In this document: piece by piece, positions 10,318 through 19,776 of the stretch
How the letters are laid out: each line of letters begins with the position of its first letter
Position numbering within the stretch: the first letter of the stretch is position 1
Assembly: GCA_019426215.1 (NCBI GenBank)
Contig: CM033395.1
Location: 2,053,501 to 2,117,500, forward strand
Origin: Buddleja alternifolia
Taxonomy: Eukaryota > Streptophyta > Magnoliopsida > Lamiales > Scrophulariaceae
DNA: 64,000 nucleotides
Reading direction: 5' to 3'
Notes under the pieces: model-generated
Seen by the model: only the letters and a program-made list of their open reading frames with translations
Told to the model about the DNA's origin: nothing
Database searches by the model: none
Translations under genes and position numbers: made by a program

Positions 10318-10944
10318 AGCAGTGTGAAAATCAGTAATCAACTCTACGTCGTCTTTGGTTCCCATGAGATTCTTGATCTCCATCACTTCTCCCACTATTG
10401 AATCAATTTCCTCTGTTACTTTTTGCAACTCTTCGTATAGTTTCTTAATATCATATCGTTGGTGTGAGTGCTTAACATTTCCAAGCCCTGCTTTACTTCG
10501 ATTGAAATGAAATGACTGAATTTGATCCGACATGAAATATTCGACAATGCCTTCAGCTTCATTCGCTGTATCCCTGATCCGTCTTTCTAAATTGTCAGCT
10601 AATTTCATTGTAAATTCTTCAAGAAACGACTGCAAGAAAACAACATGGTCGTGGAGGGATCTGATCCGTTGTGTTTCCCGGGGAAGAAATCTAACCCGGT
10701 GTTTTTCACAAAGAAAGACGGAAAATTGTGCACAATGGCGAAGGATCTGTTCTATGGTTTTTGCAAGTGAAACAAGAGCCGCATAAGCCATATCTGATTT
10801 ACACAAGCTTTTGCAAGATTTTCAAAACAAATCAAGGAAGGGGGGCTTAAAGAAATTTTGAGAGAGAGAGAGAGGGAGAGATCGATTGATATCTCCACTC
10901 AACGCAAATATACTTCTATTGAAGAAAAGACTTTTTGTCTTGTC

Positions 10945-11600
10945 ATCAAGTATTAAATGTCGGTATCGGTGTAGATATTTGGGTAGTAAATTTACAAAAA
11001 TTTCTACGGAAATTTTGGAGATATTCAAAATTTCGATTTCGATTTTAAAGAAATCATGAAAATTTATAGAAATATTTGGAAATTTACAATGAAATTTTGT
11101 GTAACTTTAAATATCATAATTATACATCTTTTACATAAATAATATTTGTATATATAATGAATGTCTAGTGAATTTTGTCAAGTAGTATGACTAAAATTTG
11201 TGGCAAAAAATATAAAATAAATATGATTTGAGAGTAAAGTAATAACCAAATTTCCTAAAAATTTTATTAAAACAAAATACCTCAATCATTTATAGACAAT
11301 CACAATAATTTTGACTCATTCTTGCTTACAAAAATTATTATTTATTATTATTTTAAGTTTCGGAATATTTTGGGTCTGGTCAAAATTTTGGGAAATTTCG
11401 GTAGATATTTAATAAAGTAATTTTATTAAAAATTCGAGATTTTGGGAAATATCAAAAATATCGGGAAATATCAAAAATATCGGGAAATTTCGATAGATAT
11501 TCTACAAATTTGGATTGAAGATGAGATTTCACTTCGAGACCCCCGAAAATCCAAAATTTCGGTCGAAATTTTGAAGTTTCGGAGAATATTTAAGACCATG
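10945..11600 (+). repeat. Dispersed AT-rich repeat upstream of NLR-1
   Basis: The segment begins TGTCGGTATCGGTG and contains repeated GAAATTT(C/T)GG and AAATATCGGGAAATATC words. About 200 bp (10950-11155) match 46602-46788 in inverted orientation, sharing GATTTTAAAGAAATCATGAA and GTAACTTTAAATATCATAAT. The far end (ATATTTAAGACCATG) recurs at 52745. It is a multi-copy non-coding element whose class I cannot assign. Confidence 0.6.
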
Positions 11601-11704
11601 CTTATCATTTACACCAAGTTAGTCTTTCTTAATTGTCTAAACTCATTGTGACTCGGACAAAAGTAAGAGCTAGTTTGACAAAGTGACACTATTACAAGAG
11701 AAAT

Positions 11705-12553
11705 TATTAGATTAGAGAAAATTCCGTAAGAAACTTATATTATTGAGTAATATATATATAGTGTTACATAGACTTGGTAAACAAGTAAATCCTAAGCTAT
11801 ATACAAGAAAAGATAAATACAAGGAAACATATCCTAACCTATAAAAATAAATACAAATAAATGTAAGATCAGAAAAGATCATATACTAATCTAGAAGATA
11901 TATTCTAATACCTTCCCGCAGTCGAAATGAGAGTTTACCGAACGTTGAGACTGGAGCAAAAATCTCGGAAGAGCTGAGACAACAACATTCGAGAGTTGGA
12001 ATCACAACGTTTGGATGTCTGGGGCAAAAAAAAAAGGTTGGTGTTCATCCGTGCATCGCCGTTCGAACATGGTGTCTTAAACGTTCGAGCGTCTAGGGCC
12101 TAGAGAGGCGGAGACGGTTGCGCGGCTCCAAGTCCTTGTCTGTTAAGGATGAGCGGCGGTGATGTAACATAAAAAGGCGGCGGCTCCAAATTCTCATTTT
12201 CTAAGGGTGAGCGGCGGCGGCATAAAATAAAAAAGGTGGCGAAGACAGTAAAAGAGAAAAAAAAAACAATTAAACTAGATAAGGGGCGCCAGATGGGGAC
12301 AGCGACTTGATGATGGCGGAAGCGAGAGATCGAGATACTATGGCTCGAAGCCATAACTCTAATACCATGTTAAGTTAGAGAAAACTCAGTAAAAAATTTG
12401 TATTACTGAGTAACATATATAGTGTTACATAGACTTGGAACAAGTAAACCCTAAGCTATATACAAGGAATGATATTCTAAGCTATAAAAATAAATACAAG
12501 GAAATATAAGATAAGGAAAGATCTTATACTAATCTTGAAGATATATTCAAATA
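11705..12553 (-). mobile_element. Small non-autonomous LTR element (TRIM-like)
   Basis: Direct terminal repeats of about 206 bp (11705-11910) and 186 bp (12368-12553) flank only about 457 bp. On the minus strand TGGTATTAGAGTTATGG (12351-12367) adjoins the right repeat, a Met-tRNA-type primer site. A purine tract (CTGCGGGAAGG, from 11911) adjoins the left repeat. No gag or pol is present. The size fits terminal-repeat retrotransposons in miniature. The repeats are clearly diverged, so insertion is old, and I could not see a convincing target duplication. Confidence 0.75.
12100..12354 (-). other. 84-codon frame in the TRIM-like element interior
   Basis: It starts MASSHSISISRF and has one hydrophobic stretch (SSLIVFFFSFTVFATFFIL) followed by CRRR, like a single membrane anchor. 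It may be a captured host-gene scrap or chance. No family recognised. Confidence 0.25.
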
Positions 12554-12699
12554 GTTAAAAAGGAAGAAATTTGATAAATAAGAACCAGAAATCAACTCAA
12601 ATTATGTAACAAATCCTAAACTCGTTCAGCCGGGCATTTCGTGCCATAGCGCCACTTTGGCCGAATGTTAGGTGACAGTCCATTTGGCACAAACGGTTA

Positions 12700-12904
12700 G
12701 TTCGATGTCACCAACTTGGTTGGCACCCAAGTCCACTCAAAATCTGACACATAGCTGTGTCAGATTTTTTCTTTTCCTTTTTCTTATAGCTTGATTCGGT
12801 AAAATAAAAATTGCTCTTCCATCACTTAATCGGTCAAAAGTCAACCATAGTTTAGACAAAATTTTGAGTGGACTTGGGTGCCAACCAGTTTGGTGACATC
12901 GAAC
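12700..12904. mobile_element. Hairpin MITE with about 43-bp terminal inverted repeats
   Basis: It opens GTTCGATGTCACCAACTTGG and closes with the complement ending TTTGGTGACATCGAAC; GGCACCCAAGTCCACTC pairs with GAGTGGACTTGGGTGCC. It lies inside a segment whose duplicate at 17.9-18.4 kb lacks it, so it is a real insertion. Family unknown. Confidence 0.75.
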
Positions 12905-13100
12905 GACCCGGCACTTTGGATTCTCTATTTCGATTTGTGTGTCAACTTTCTAGATGCACAATAAATGTATATTTTTATAAACTATGTGATTTGAAATATA
13001 TGATAAAATATCAAATTAGAGTGTGGACGCAACCATAGGTAGCCGCTTTTATTTTTTTTTTGTTATTAGAGTATCTTGGTTTCAAAGGTCCAAGACAATT

Positions 13101-13302
13101 ACCAACAAGGTCCAGCACAGTTGGTAGATAACTGGGTTTCTTAAACATTTGTACAGGGTTTGATTCCTGGCGGTGTGTATGGAAAAGGCTTTGTTGGAAG
13201 AGGCAAAAACCATTTCGGTGATCTCTACGCCTCGAAGGGAAATAGTCTCCAACGTCCTGTTGGGGGAAACCCTGGTATATACCAAAAAAAAAAAAAAAAA
13301 AA
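13101..13302 (+). mobile_element. tRNA-derived SINE
   Basis: About 200 bp with A-box-like CACAGTTGGTAGATAACTGG and B-box-like GGGTTTGATTCC spaced as in a pol III promoter. It ends in an A tract. It is flanked by a 14-bp target duplication: GGTCCAAGACAATT (13087-13100) and GGTGCAAGACAATT (13303-13316). Orientation follows the promoter boxes and A tail. Confidence 0.8.
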
Positions 13303-13984
13303 GGTGCAAGACAATTCTCTCCAAATATTGTTAGGGGCTTGCTATTGCGGGGACCTCTTGTAAAGATATTTTCTGCATACTGCACAAGAGTTCAAAGACA
13401 TTTCCAATCACTATAAGCAGTCATTCACAGTTCACAATGGCAGGTTTAATTATTTGTTTTGGACTAAAGTACCAAATCACTATAAGCAGACATTTCCAAT
13501 CACTATAAGCCTGTTTGTTCAGATTCTCCACAATACCAATGCAATTGTCTGCTGCTAATCTTCACGGGTTAAATAGATGGCATGTGCAGCATTCATTTTT
13601 CCGATGCAATTGTCTATAGTAAAGTAGGGATAATTACACTTGATACCATTGATGTATTGTTAAATTACAAAAGACATTCTCTGGTTCAATAAATTACATA
13701 TAACATCTTCATGTATTGATGTATGATTAAACGGAAAATGTCAAAAGACGTAAATGCCTGTACGGAATATTTAACAAAAAAAGGAAAAACGTTTTTAAAA
13801 AAGCTGGATTACCATATTGCCCCTTTACATCTCTAGATTTACTTTTAAAACTAATTTTAAGATAAAAAATTAAACTTAAAAACACACACACAGATGCCTA
13901 TGTGTGTGTGTTCTTTTTATCTTAGAAACTGCGCATGGACCATAATTTAGAGAGAAAATTCGTCCGAAAATGGGCGTAAAATTG

Positions 13985-14046
13985 CATGTGTGGGACGGTG
14001 TGTGTGTGAATGTGTGTGTGAGTGCATGTGTGTGTGTGTGTGTGCG
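13985..14046. repeat. TG-rich microsatellite
   Basis: Runs of TGTGTGTG interrupted by single changes. They give artificial cysteine/valine open frames on one strand and threonine/histidine frames on the other. Confidence 0.9.
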
Positions 14047-14101
14047 TGCGAATATGTGTCCACATGTAATTGTGCGTGTAGTTGTGCGAGAGGGTGGGGT
14101 G

Positions 14102-14268
14102 GGGAAAAATTCTATGCTGGTCTCGGCCCAGCCAGGGCCGTTGGATTCCCCCACATGGGGGGGGGGGGTGTTAAATGGGATTTTGACCCCCTCCCCCCCC
14201 CTGTTGGGGGGATCCAACGGCTGAGCTGGGCCGAGACCATTGGTCTCGGCCCAACATAGAAACGCCCG
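14102..14268. mobile_element. Hairpin MITE, copy 2 (GC-rich)
   Basis: GGGAAAAATTCTATGCTGG pairs with the right end CCAACATAGAAACGCCC. TCTCGGCCCAGC pairs with GCTGGGCCGAGA. The paired central words CCGTTGGATTCCC and GGGGATCCAACGG match the design of copy 1 at 320-470. G and C homopolymers make the middle hard to sequence. Confidence 0.65.
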
Positions 14269-14600
14269 TGGGGTGGGGATGGGGGAATGCTTGGAGAAGA
14301 CAATTGTTCCCCCCCCCCCCCCCGTTTAATTTATAAAGTAATATATTGTTTAAGTAATTTAATTTAGAAATTAAGTTTATTAAAATACAACTTTTAAATT
14401 TATTTGTGAAATTTATAAATTAATTTAAAGTATATAATTTCAAAATTATATAAACTATTATGTATTAATTTAAATAAAGATTAAAATGATATTTTACATA
14501 TATATATTTTTTTTGATTTTATAATTTTAATAATTTCTACTTTATTTTAATTTCTTGAGAATAATTTTTATTATAAATAATTGTATATATACTTTACATA

Positions 14601-14703
14601 CACAACATCATATAACACCTATACTTTTATAAAACGTTACAAATAACACCTATACACAACATCATATAACACCTATACTTTTATAAAACGTTACAAATAA
14701 CAC
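14601..14703. repeat. Two-unit tandem repeat, 54-bp period
   Basis: CACAACATCATATAACACCT ... ACGTTACAAATAACACC occurs twice in a row with almost no change. Confidence 0.85.
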
Positions 14704-15630
14704 CAAAAGGGTGTAATTGTTTTTCAGGTTAAAAAAAGTCAGGGGTATTTTCGAAAGTTCACCGAAAAATTTAATGACATCGTACTAAAATCCTAACAGA
14801 AGTAGCCAAATGTTAGATGGAATAAACGGTCCGGATGTTAAATGTAATTTATTGAATTAAGGGATATTTTATGTAATTTCACAATACCCCAAGGGTACCT
14901 AGTGTAATTATCACTAATAAAGTATATATTTGTGCTAAACACTAAAGAGTTGCAGCAGTCAATTGAGAAGAGTTTACAACCACTCTTTAGTGTTAGAACA
15001 AAGCAAGAAACAAACATAAGGATTTACGTACCTGGTTCGTCCAAATCAAATACAGGGATACGGAAGAATTTTATTATATTTTAAAGAAGTACAGAATTCA
15101 AGAGTGTGTTAGTTTTGGTAAGAGAATCGTCCCATATTTATATCGTACGCGAATTGGAGATGAACGAGCCTGAATTGGAGGCAAATACGCGAATTGGAGA
15201 TGAGCGTAGAAACGGATACAGGGTAGAGATTGGAGTATCAAGGTTATTTTAGGTATTGAGTAAATATTGAATTTCTTTTTATTACTATTAGTATAAATAA
15301 AACTAAGGGTAAAATAGGTACATCACTTTCAATAAGTGGGAGAAGACTATGAGGGAGGCCTATTTGGAGAATGGAGCCTATGTGTTGAGGACATTTTGCA
15401 ATTTAAGCCTATTTCCCTCATTTTCCCCGGTGTCTTTAGGTTTTCTTATTTTAAAAATAATAAAAATAACAAGACGGAATGAAGTCGTGTAGTTTTCCGC
15501 CCCCATAGTCTTAAAATATATATATTTCTAGCAAGATTAGTCTTAACTCTTACCGGTGCATCTCGTACCAAAACTCGTGTGATGTCCGACATGGACAATT
15601 TGAGTAACTTTAAACTAATATATGAAAATA

Positions 15631-15782
15631 GGGATTTTTCTATGGTGAACCTTTGAGTATTGCTCCCGGTCGTGAGGTGGTTTTCACAGGGTGGGTGAGT
15701 ATTGAAAATCACCCCACCACATATGAATTTGTGGTGAATAGTGAACCGGGAGCATTGCTCTCGGTCCACCATAAATTTTCTC
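15631..15782. mobile_element. Hairpin MITE, related copy 3
   Basis: GGGATTTTTCTATGGTGAAC pairs with the right end GGTCCACCATAAATTTTCTC. GAGTATTGCTCCCGGT pairs with ACCGGGAGCATTGCTC, giving a long hairpin of about 150 bp. Size and layout match the elements at 320 and 14102. Confidence 0.65.
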
Positions 15783-15839
15783 AATAGCTTTCCCATATAA
15801 ATAAGTCAAACCGAGTCCTCTAACAACTTGTTAACCATT

Positions 15840-16855
15840 TACGAGAAAAAATGCAAAATACTTACTAGCAGAGCTTGTTATGTCAGTCTCTCGCTTGCGG
15901 GGCCCACCCCTTAAACCCGAGGCTTCACAAGAAGAGCTTGTATCGCGACAAAGTCATCCTCGAAACAAATCATGGCATCTAAGGAACCAACTACACTTGC
16001 TAAATGAAACTTAACTTTTGCATGCTATATATACATACAAATAAGATGCGTATACGATTACACAATGATATACCAAACTTGGGTCTTGGGTCGTTCATGT
16101 ACGCGAACCCGTTGGTGACGCTGATTTACCTCACCAAAGCCCCCAGGTCGGTCATTAATACGAGGCTAGTGAGTAGTGAAAGTGGATACAAGTCCGACCT
16201 TCATCAAATACAAATTATGCTCTGGCATTAAGTTCGAAGGATCCGCGTGCTTCTAAATGGACCCGATAGGGTCGACCCGTAATCTTGAGTGAGACCCGGG
16301 ATCAGAACCGTCTATTAATTGCATATGGTGTGATCTTAAGGCCCCAACTATCACCATCATATCCGTACGATACAACATCTATAAATATCACCTCAAAATA
16401 AGTATCAGGGGTTCACAATCTGATTTTCTACTATAAACTTGAGAGTAAGTTCCCTCTATACAAATTTGGGCTCTTCGTACGAAAATACGACTCTGAAAGC
16501 GTATCTCATACTTGAACTACGATAGACTTGATCCTCAAGTGGGTACGTAGGTAGCTTAGTATTATCTAAGTGCAGTCTATAATCTAACTCTCACCTCGTC
16601 TAGTTGTACGACTTGACCCAGACTGAGATAGGAAGGGTCCCGCGTATCTAACCTAAATCACACAAGATAAATCTACCAAGTCGAGCAACGGTTACAAGTT
16701 TTAATAATTTTATTGTGATATCGTTAAAGAATCAGGATTATGCTGTTCTACATGGATGTAGTCTCTTGCTTTTAGGACCTGGGGATTATTACCCAAAAAG
16801 ATTAGATAATCAACGACCAGATAAGGAATCAAGGAAGACAAGTTTTAATAGGGAA
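15840..16855 (-). pseudogene. Duplicated 3' end of the cohesin gene, split by a solo LTR
   Basis: The segment matches 27350-27990. The 3' flank has ACACTTGCTAAAT and CATGCTATATATACATACAA. The terminal exon has TATTGTGATATCGTTAAAG and CTACATGGATGTAGTCTCTTG, with the acceptor CAG/CCTGG-type junction. The start of intron 14 follows. Small indels disrupt the terminal-exon frame. A solo LTR (16066-16660) sits in the copy and not in the source. It cannot be expressed as a cohesin and records an earlier tandem duplication. Confidence 0.8.
16066..16660 (+). mobile_element. Solo LTR of an unidentified LTR retrotransposon
   Basis: 595 bp beginning TGATATACCAAAC and ending CCTAAATCA (TG...CA), flanked by CACAA at 16061-16065 and 16661-16665. 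The intact homologous site at 27.6 kb lacks it. A TATA-like CTATAAATATC near 16379 suggests plus orientation. The GTAC-rich composition resembles Ty3/Gypsy LTRs, which is only a guess without internal sequence. Confidence 0.85.
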
Positions 16856-17935
16856 AATTGCAATTTTCATACATGACAGGGTAATGATTGCCCTTTTGAT
16901 ACAATAAAAGGGATAAAATTATTTTTCATACAGAAAAGATTGATTTTTACAATTTTGGTACAAATCACGTCGGAAAATATATATTTCGCAGGAAAATTGA
17001 CTTGAATTTGGGGATTTTCGCATTTGGATGGTGAATTATCCTTCAAGCTGGGGATTTTGCTTATTGAGAGAAAATTGACTTCTGATAAGGCATTTAACTC
17101 AAATACTTTCAATTTTTTTTCTTAACTTATTTAAATTATTTTTTTGAAAATTTTAATTCAACTATTTTCTTTTGTTTATTATAAAAAAACATTTCTATAA
17201 TTAATATATAATTCCAATATAATTTAAATTAAAAAATTATAACATTATTTTCTAAATTTTACTAATTTTTTATTTTTCGAAAAAAAATTAATTTTTAATT
17301 TTGCTTTCTTTTTTCAGGTTTTTTTCTAAACTTTTTTTTCGATTTCTCTTTTTTTAATGATTTTTAAATTTTTCAAATTTTTAATATTTTCAATTTTTCT
17401 TATTATATTATGATTTTACATAATTTTTTCAAAAATAAATGTTTTTCAATTTTTTTTAATTTAATTACTTTTTTACATTTTTTTGAGTTTTTAATAAAAT
17501 TAGTTTTGTCAGAAAATTGTCATTAAAAAATAATTTATGAGTTTAAGATAGAAGTTTTAATATTTTCTGATTGTTTAGATTTCTTTAAATTTTTTATTTT
17601 TTAGATAATTTTTTAATATGTTTTCAACTGTATTCGCATTTATCGAAATATTTAAGAAAAAGGTATTGCATTATATATCAATAAATTTAAACATAATGTT
17701 ATTTTCGCGTTTAAATTTGTAATAGACAAATGTTTATTAATAAATATATCACAAGTTTCATACGGCCGATTATATTATTGCATCAGCAATATTATCCAAT
17801 ATTATCAGATCTATATATAAACTTGAATAATAATATATATCATTCCATATTAAAAGTTGATCTGAATACATGTTGATCGCTATTATTGGATACAACTAAT
17901 ACTTTGAACTATGGTTCTCATATATATAAGGAAGA
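16856..17935. other. AT-rich intergenic stretch, no gene
   Basis: It starts with repeat-like GGGAAAATTGCAATTTTCAT, where homology to cohesin intron 14 stops, so an insertion boundary is probable. From 17110 to 17760 it is T-rich on the plus strand with long A/T runs. No exon, RNA gene or terminal inverted repeat that I can defend. Confidence 0.5.
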
Positions 17936-18430
17936 AATTTGAAGAACAAAACCTTGAATCAGCTCAAATTAGGTAACAAATCCTAGACTCGTTCAGTTGA
18001 CCATCTAGTGATGTGGTGCCGATCCAGCGTCACTTTGTCAGAATGTTAGGTGACCATACACTTGGCAATATGGCGCTCGCTTAGTGCTGCGATGGTAATC
18101 TTTCAGTAGCCATTTTTGTGATTGTCCTCTGCATTTTGGATTTTCCACTTTAATTCGTGTTCAACTTCACATATCTATGCTAAATATATGAAATCGACGA
18201 ACCAAGTGAACATTTTCAGAAAGATTTTATACACTATTTGATATGAAATATATGATGAAGTACAAATTTCGAGTACAGACCCACCCTAAGTAGCCTTTTT
18301 TATTTTTCTTTTTTTCTTTTTACGTACCTGTAAGGTGATCTTGAGCTCCCAAAGATCCAAAACTAATCTCTTTAGGTATCGTAGGGATCTATTGTTGGAA
18401 CCTCTGCTAAAGAGATTTTCTACATATACA
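17936..18430. repeat. Segmental duplicate of 12600-13400
   Basis: The same blocks as the 12.6-13.4 kb copy, in the same orientation, without the MITE and SINE. It abuts the truncated LRR of NLR-2, so it may be NLR 3' flanking DNA. Confidence 0.6.
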
Positions 18431-18547
18431 AAGACTCAAATACAAGGCTTCTTATTTAAGTGATTAGAGCCCTTCTTTTTATCATTGATGGACAAAGCAA
18501 GGTACCTTAAAAAGATTAGCTCGCTTAATTCTGTTGGGAACTTTTCG

Positions 18548-19045
18548 GGCAAAATTTCAATTTTAGTCTCATAGGTTCTCGTCATTCTAGTTTTAGTCTC
18601 ACATTTTATGGGATTCTAAAAAAGATCCCAATAATTTGAAAAGATTGTAATGTTAGTCATTTTTTTAAACAACATTAGTCCCATACTTTATTTTGTATTT
18701 TTAAAATTGCATTTTGCCCCCTGAACTATACAACATGTATTAAACACTCCCCCTAAACATATTTTTTTTCACTTACCCCCAAGACATATTTTTATTTCAC
18801 TTAATTTTTCAGGGGGTAAATGCACATTAATATTTGTTTAGGGGTTTTTTTAATACATCTTGTATAGCTCATGGGGCAAAATACAATTTTAAATATACAA
18901 AATAAAGTATGGGACTAATGTTGTTTCAAAAAAGGACTAACATTACAACTTTTTCAAATTATTAAGACGATTTTTAGAATCCCGTAAAGCGTGGGACTAA
19001 AACTAACATGACGAGATCCGATGGGACTAAAATTAGAATTTTGCC
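18548..19045. mobile_element. Mutator-like foldback MITE inside the NLR-2 LRR
   Basis: 498 bp. The ends GGCAAAATTTCAATTTTAGT and the complement of ACTAAAATTAGAATTTTGCC pair, and the inverted arms extend over most of the element. The flanks are perfect 10-bp repeats GAACTTTTCG (18538-18547 and 19046-19055), matching Mutator-type target duplication. Joining the flanks restores alignment with the NLR-1 LRR start. No coding capacity. Confidence 0.88.
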
Positions 19046-19543
19046 GAACTTTTCGAATATTAGGTCAACATCCACAGCATCTAATCCCCTTAGGGAGTCT
19101 AAACATTTTCGAACAATACAACATCCCTTGATAATGTGGAAAGCATAAAATAGTACGAATTGAAGAGTCATAATTATTCAATATCGAACGGAAAACCCGA
19201 TTATGGATAATTACACGGCGTTGATTACTAGTAGGAGATTCGTTAACATGCTCAACCAAAATGCTTACACGAAAGTCCCGTACAAGATCATGGACGTTGC
19301 AGCTTTTGATTTTGCCATTTGACTTCCTCTCAGTGACCAAAATAAGACTTCTCTTGACAAGATCCTCTAAATAATCTTCAGCACTCTCTTCATAGCTTTT
19401 AGATCTTGTTGGTTTTATAAAACCTTCAGCTGTCCATAACTTAATGAGCCTCGAGACATAGATCTCATAATCTTCTGGAAAACCTCCCATGTATAGAAAA
19501 CACGATCTCAAATGATGAGGCAAGTGGGTGTAACTTAAAGATA

Positions 19544-19548
19544 GTATG
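19544..19548. repeat. Copia-2 target-site duplication, left copy (GTATG)
   Basis: GTATG precedes the left LTR and recurs at 25501-25505. It lies in the codons just upstream of RNBS-D of NLR-2. Confidence 0.92.
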
Positions 19549-19769
19549 TGTAAAGAAACTGATTATACAGAGAAAATAAAGGAAGAATTATTTTTGAATT
19601 GATTGAATGAGAGAAAAAGAAAAAAGTGTAATACAGAAAGGATAAATCTGAAGACTTAAGCTTAAATAATACAAAGAAGATATTTATCAATCTAGCTGCT
19701 GGAACTAACCTAAAAGCGCTAAAACATAAAAGGAAAGAAACGCTAAACAAAAAAAAGCTATTCTTAACA
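19549..19769 (-). repeat. Copia-2 LTR (3' LTR in element orientation)
   Basis: 221 bp, TGTAAAGAAACTG ... TATTCTTAACA. I count four substitutions against 25280-25500 (about 1.8 percent) and no indel. The adjoining purine tract on the minus strand is TTGAAGGGAAG. Confidence 0.93.
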
Positions 19770-19776
19770 CTTCCCT

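Larger units (their letters stand above)
3023..10791 (-). pseudogene. NLR-1: R1-type CC-NB-LRR gene, two frameshifts and a Copia insertion
   Basis: This is a broken intracellular immune receptor of the CC-NB-ARC-LRR class, close to R1/late-blight-resistance homologues. The CC domain starts at ATG 10791 (MAYAALVSL) and runs to 10318, where Copia-1 interrupts it. The frame resumes without loss at 5171. NB-ARC motifs are present: P-loop GMGGIGKTTLA, RNBS-B GSRIILTTR, GLPL, RNBS-D CFLYMGGFPKDYE, and VHD as the MHD motif. The LRR runs to stop 3023. Relative to NLR-2, 11 bp are missing at 4806/4807, which destroys the kinase-2 motif and shifts frame. A second frame change lies near 3763-3790, at the start of the LRR. 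The C-terminal residues come from a cohesin-derived shard. A functional product is very unlikely. Confidence 0.9.
12600..13400. repeat. Segmental duplicate of the NLR-2 3' flank (17940-18430)
   Basis: Shared blocks are AACAAATCCTA(A/G)ACTCGTTCAG, GAATGTTAGGTGAC, TTTGATATGAAATATATGAT-like words and CTCTTGTAAAGATATTTTCT versus CTCTGCTAAAGAGATTTTCT. The copy is interrupted by a hairpin MITE (12700-12904) and a SINE (13101-13302), both absent from the 17.9-18.4 kb copy. No coding content identified. Confidence 0.65.
13627..14914. mobile_element. Large Mutator-like foldback element with nested insert
   Basis: The inverted ends GGGATAATTACACTTG and (reversed right end) GTGATAATTACACTAGG extend for roughly 60 bp or more. 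The flanks TAGTAAAGTA (13617-13626) and TAATAAAGTA (14915-14924) form a 10-bp target duplication with one mismatch, which suits Mutator-like transposition. The interior has CA/TG microsatellites, a nested hairpin MITE (14102-14268) and a 54-bp tandem duplication (14601-14703). Open frames inside it are low complexity and not genes. Confidence 0.65.

Noticed and set aside
13876..14303. Several overlapping frames of 63-113 codons on both strands
   Set aside because: They are produced by TG/CA microsatellites and G/C homopolymers within a foldback element and nested hairpin. Composition is low complexity and both strands are open.
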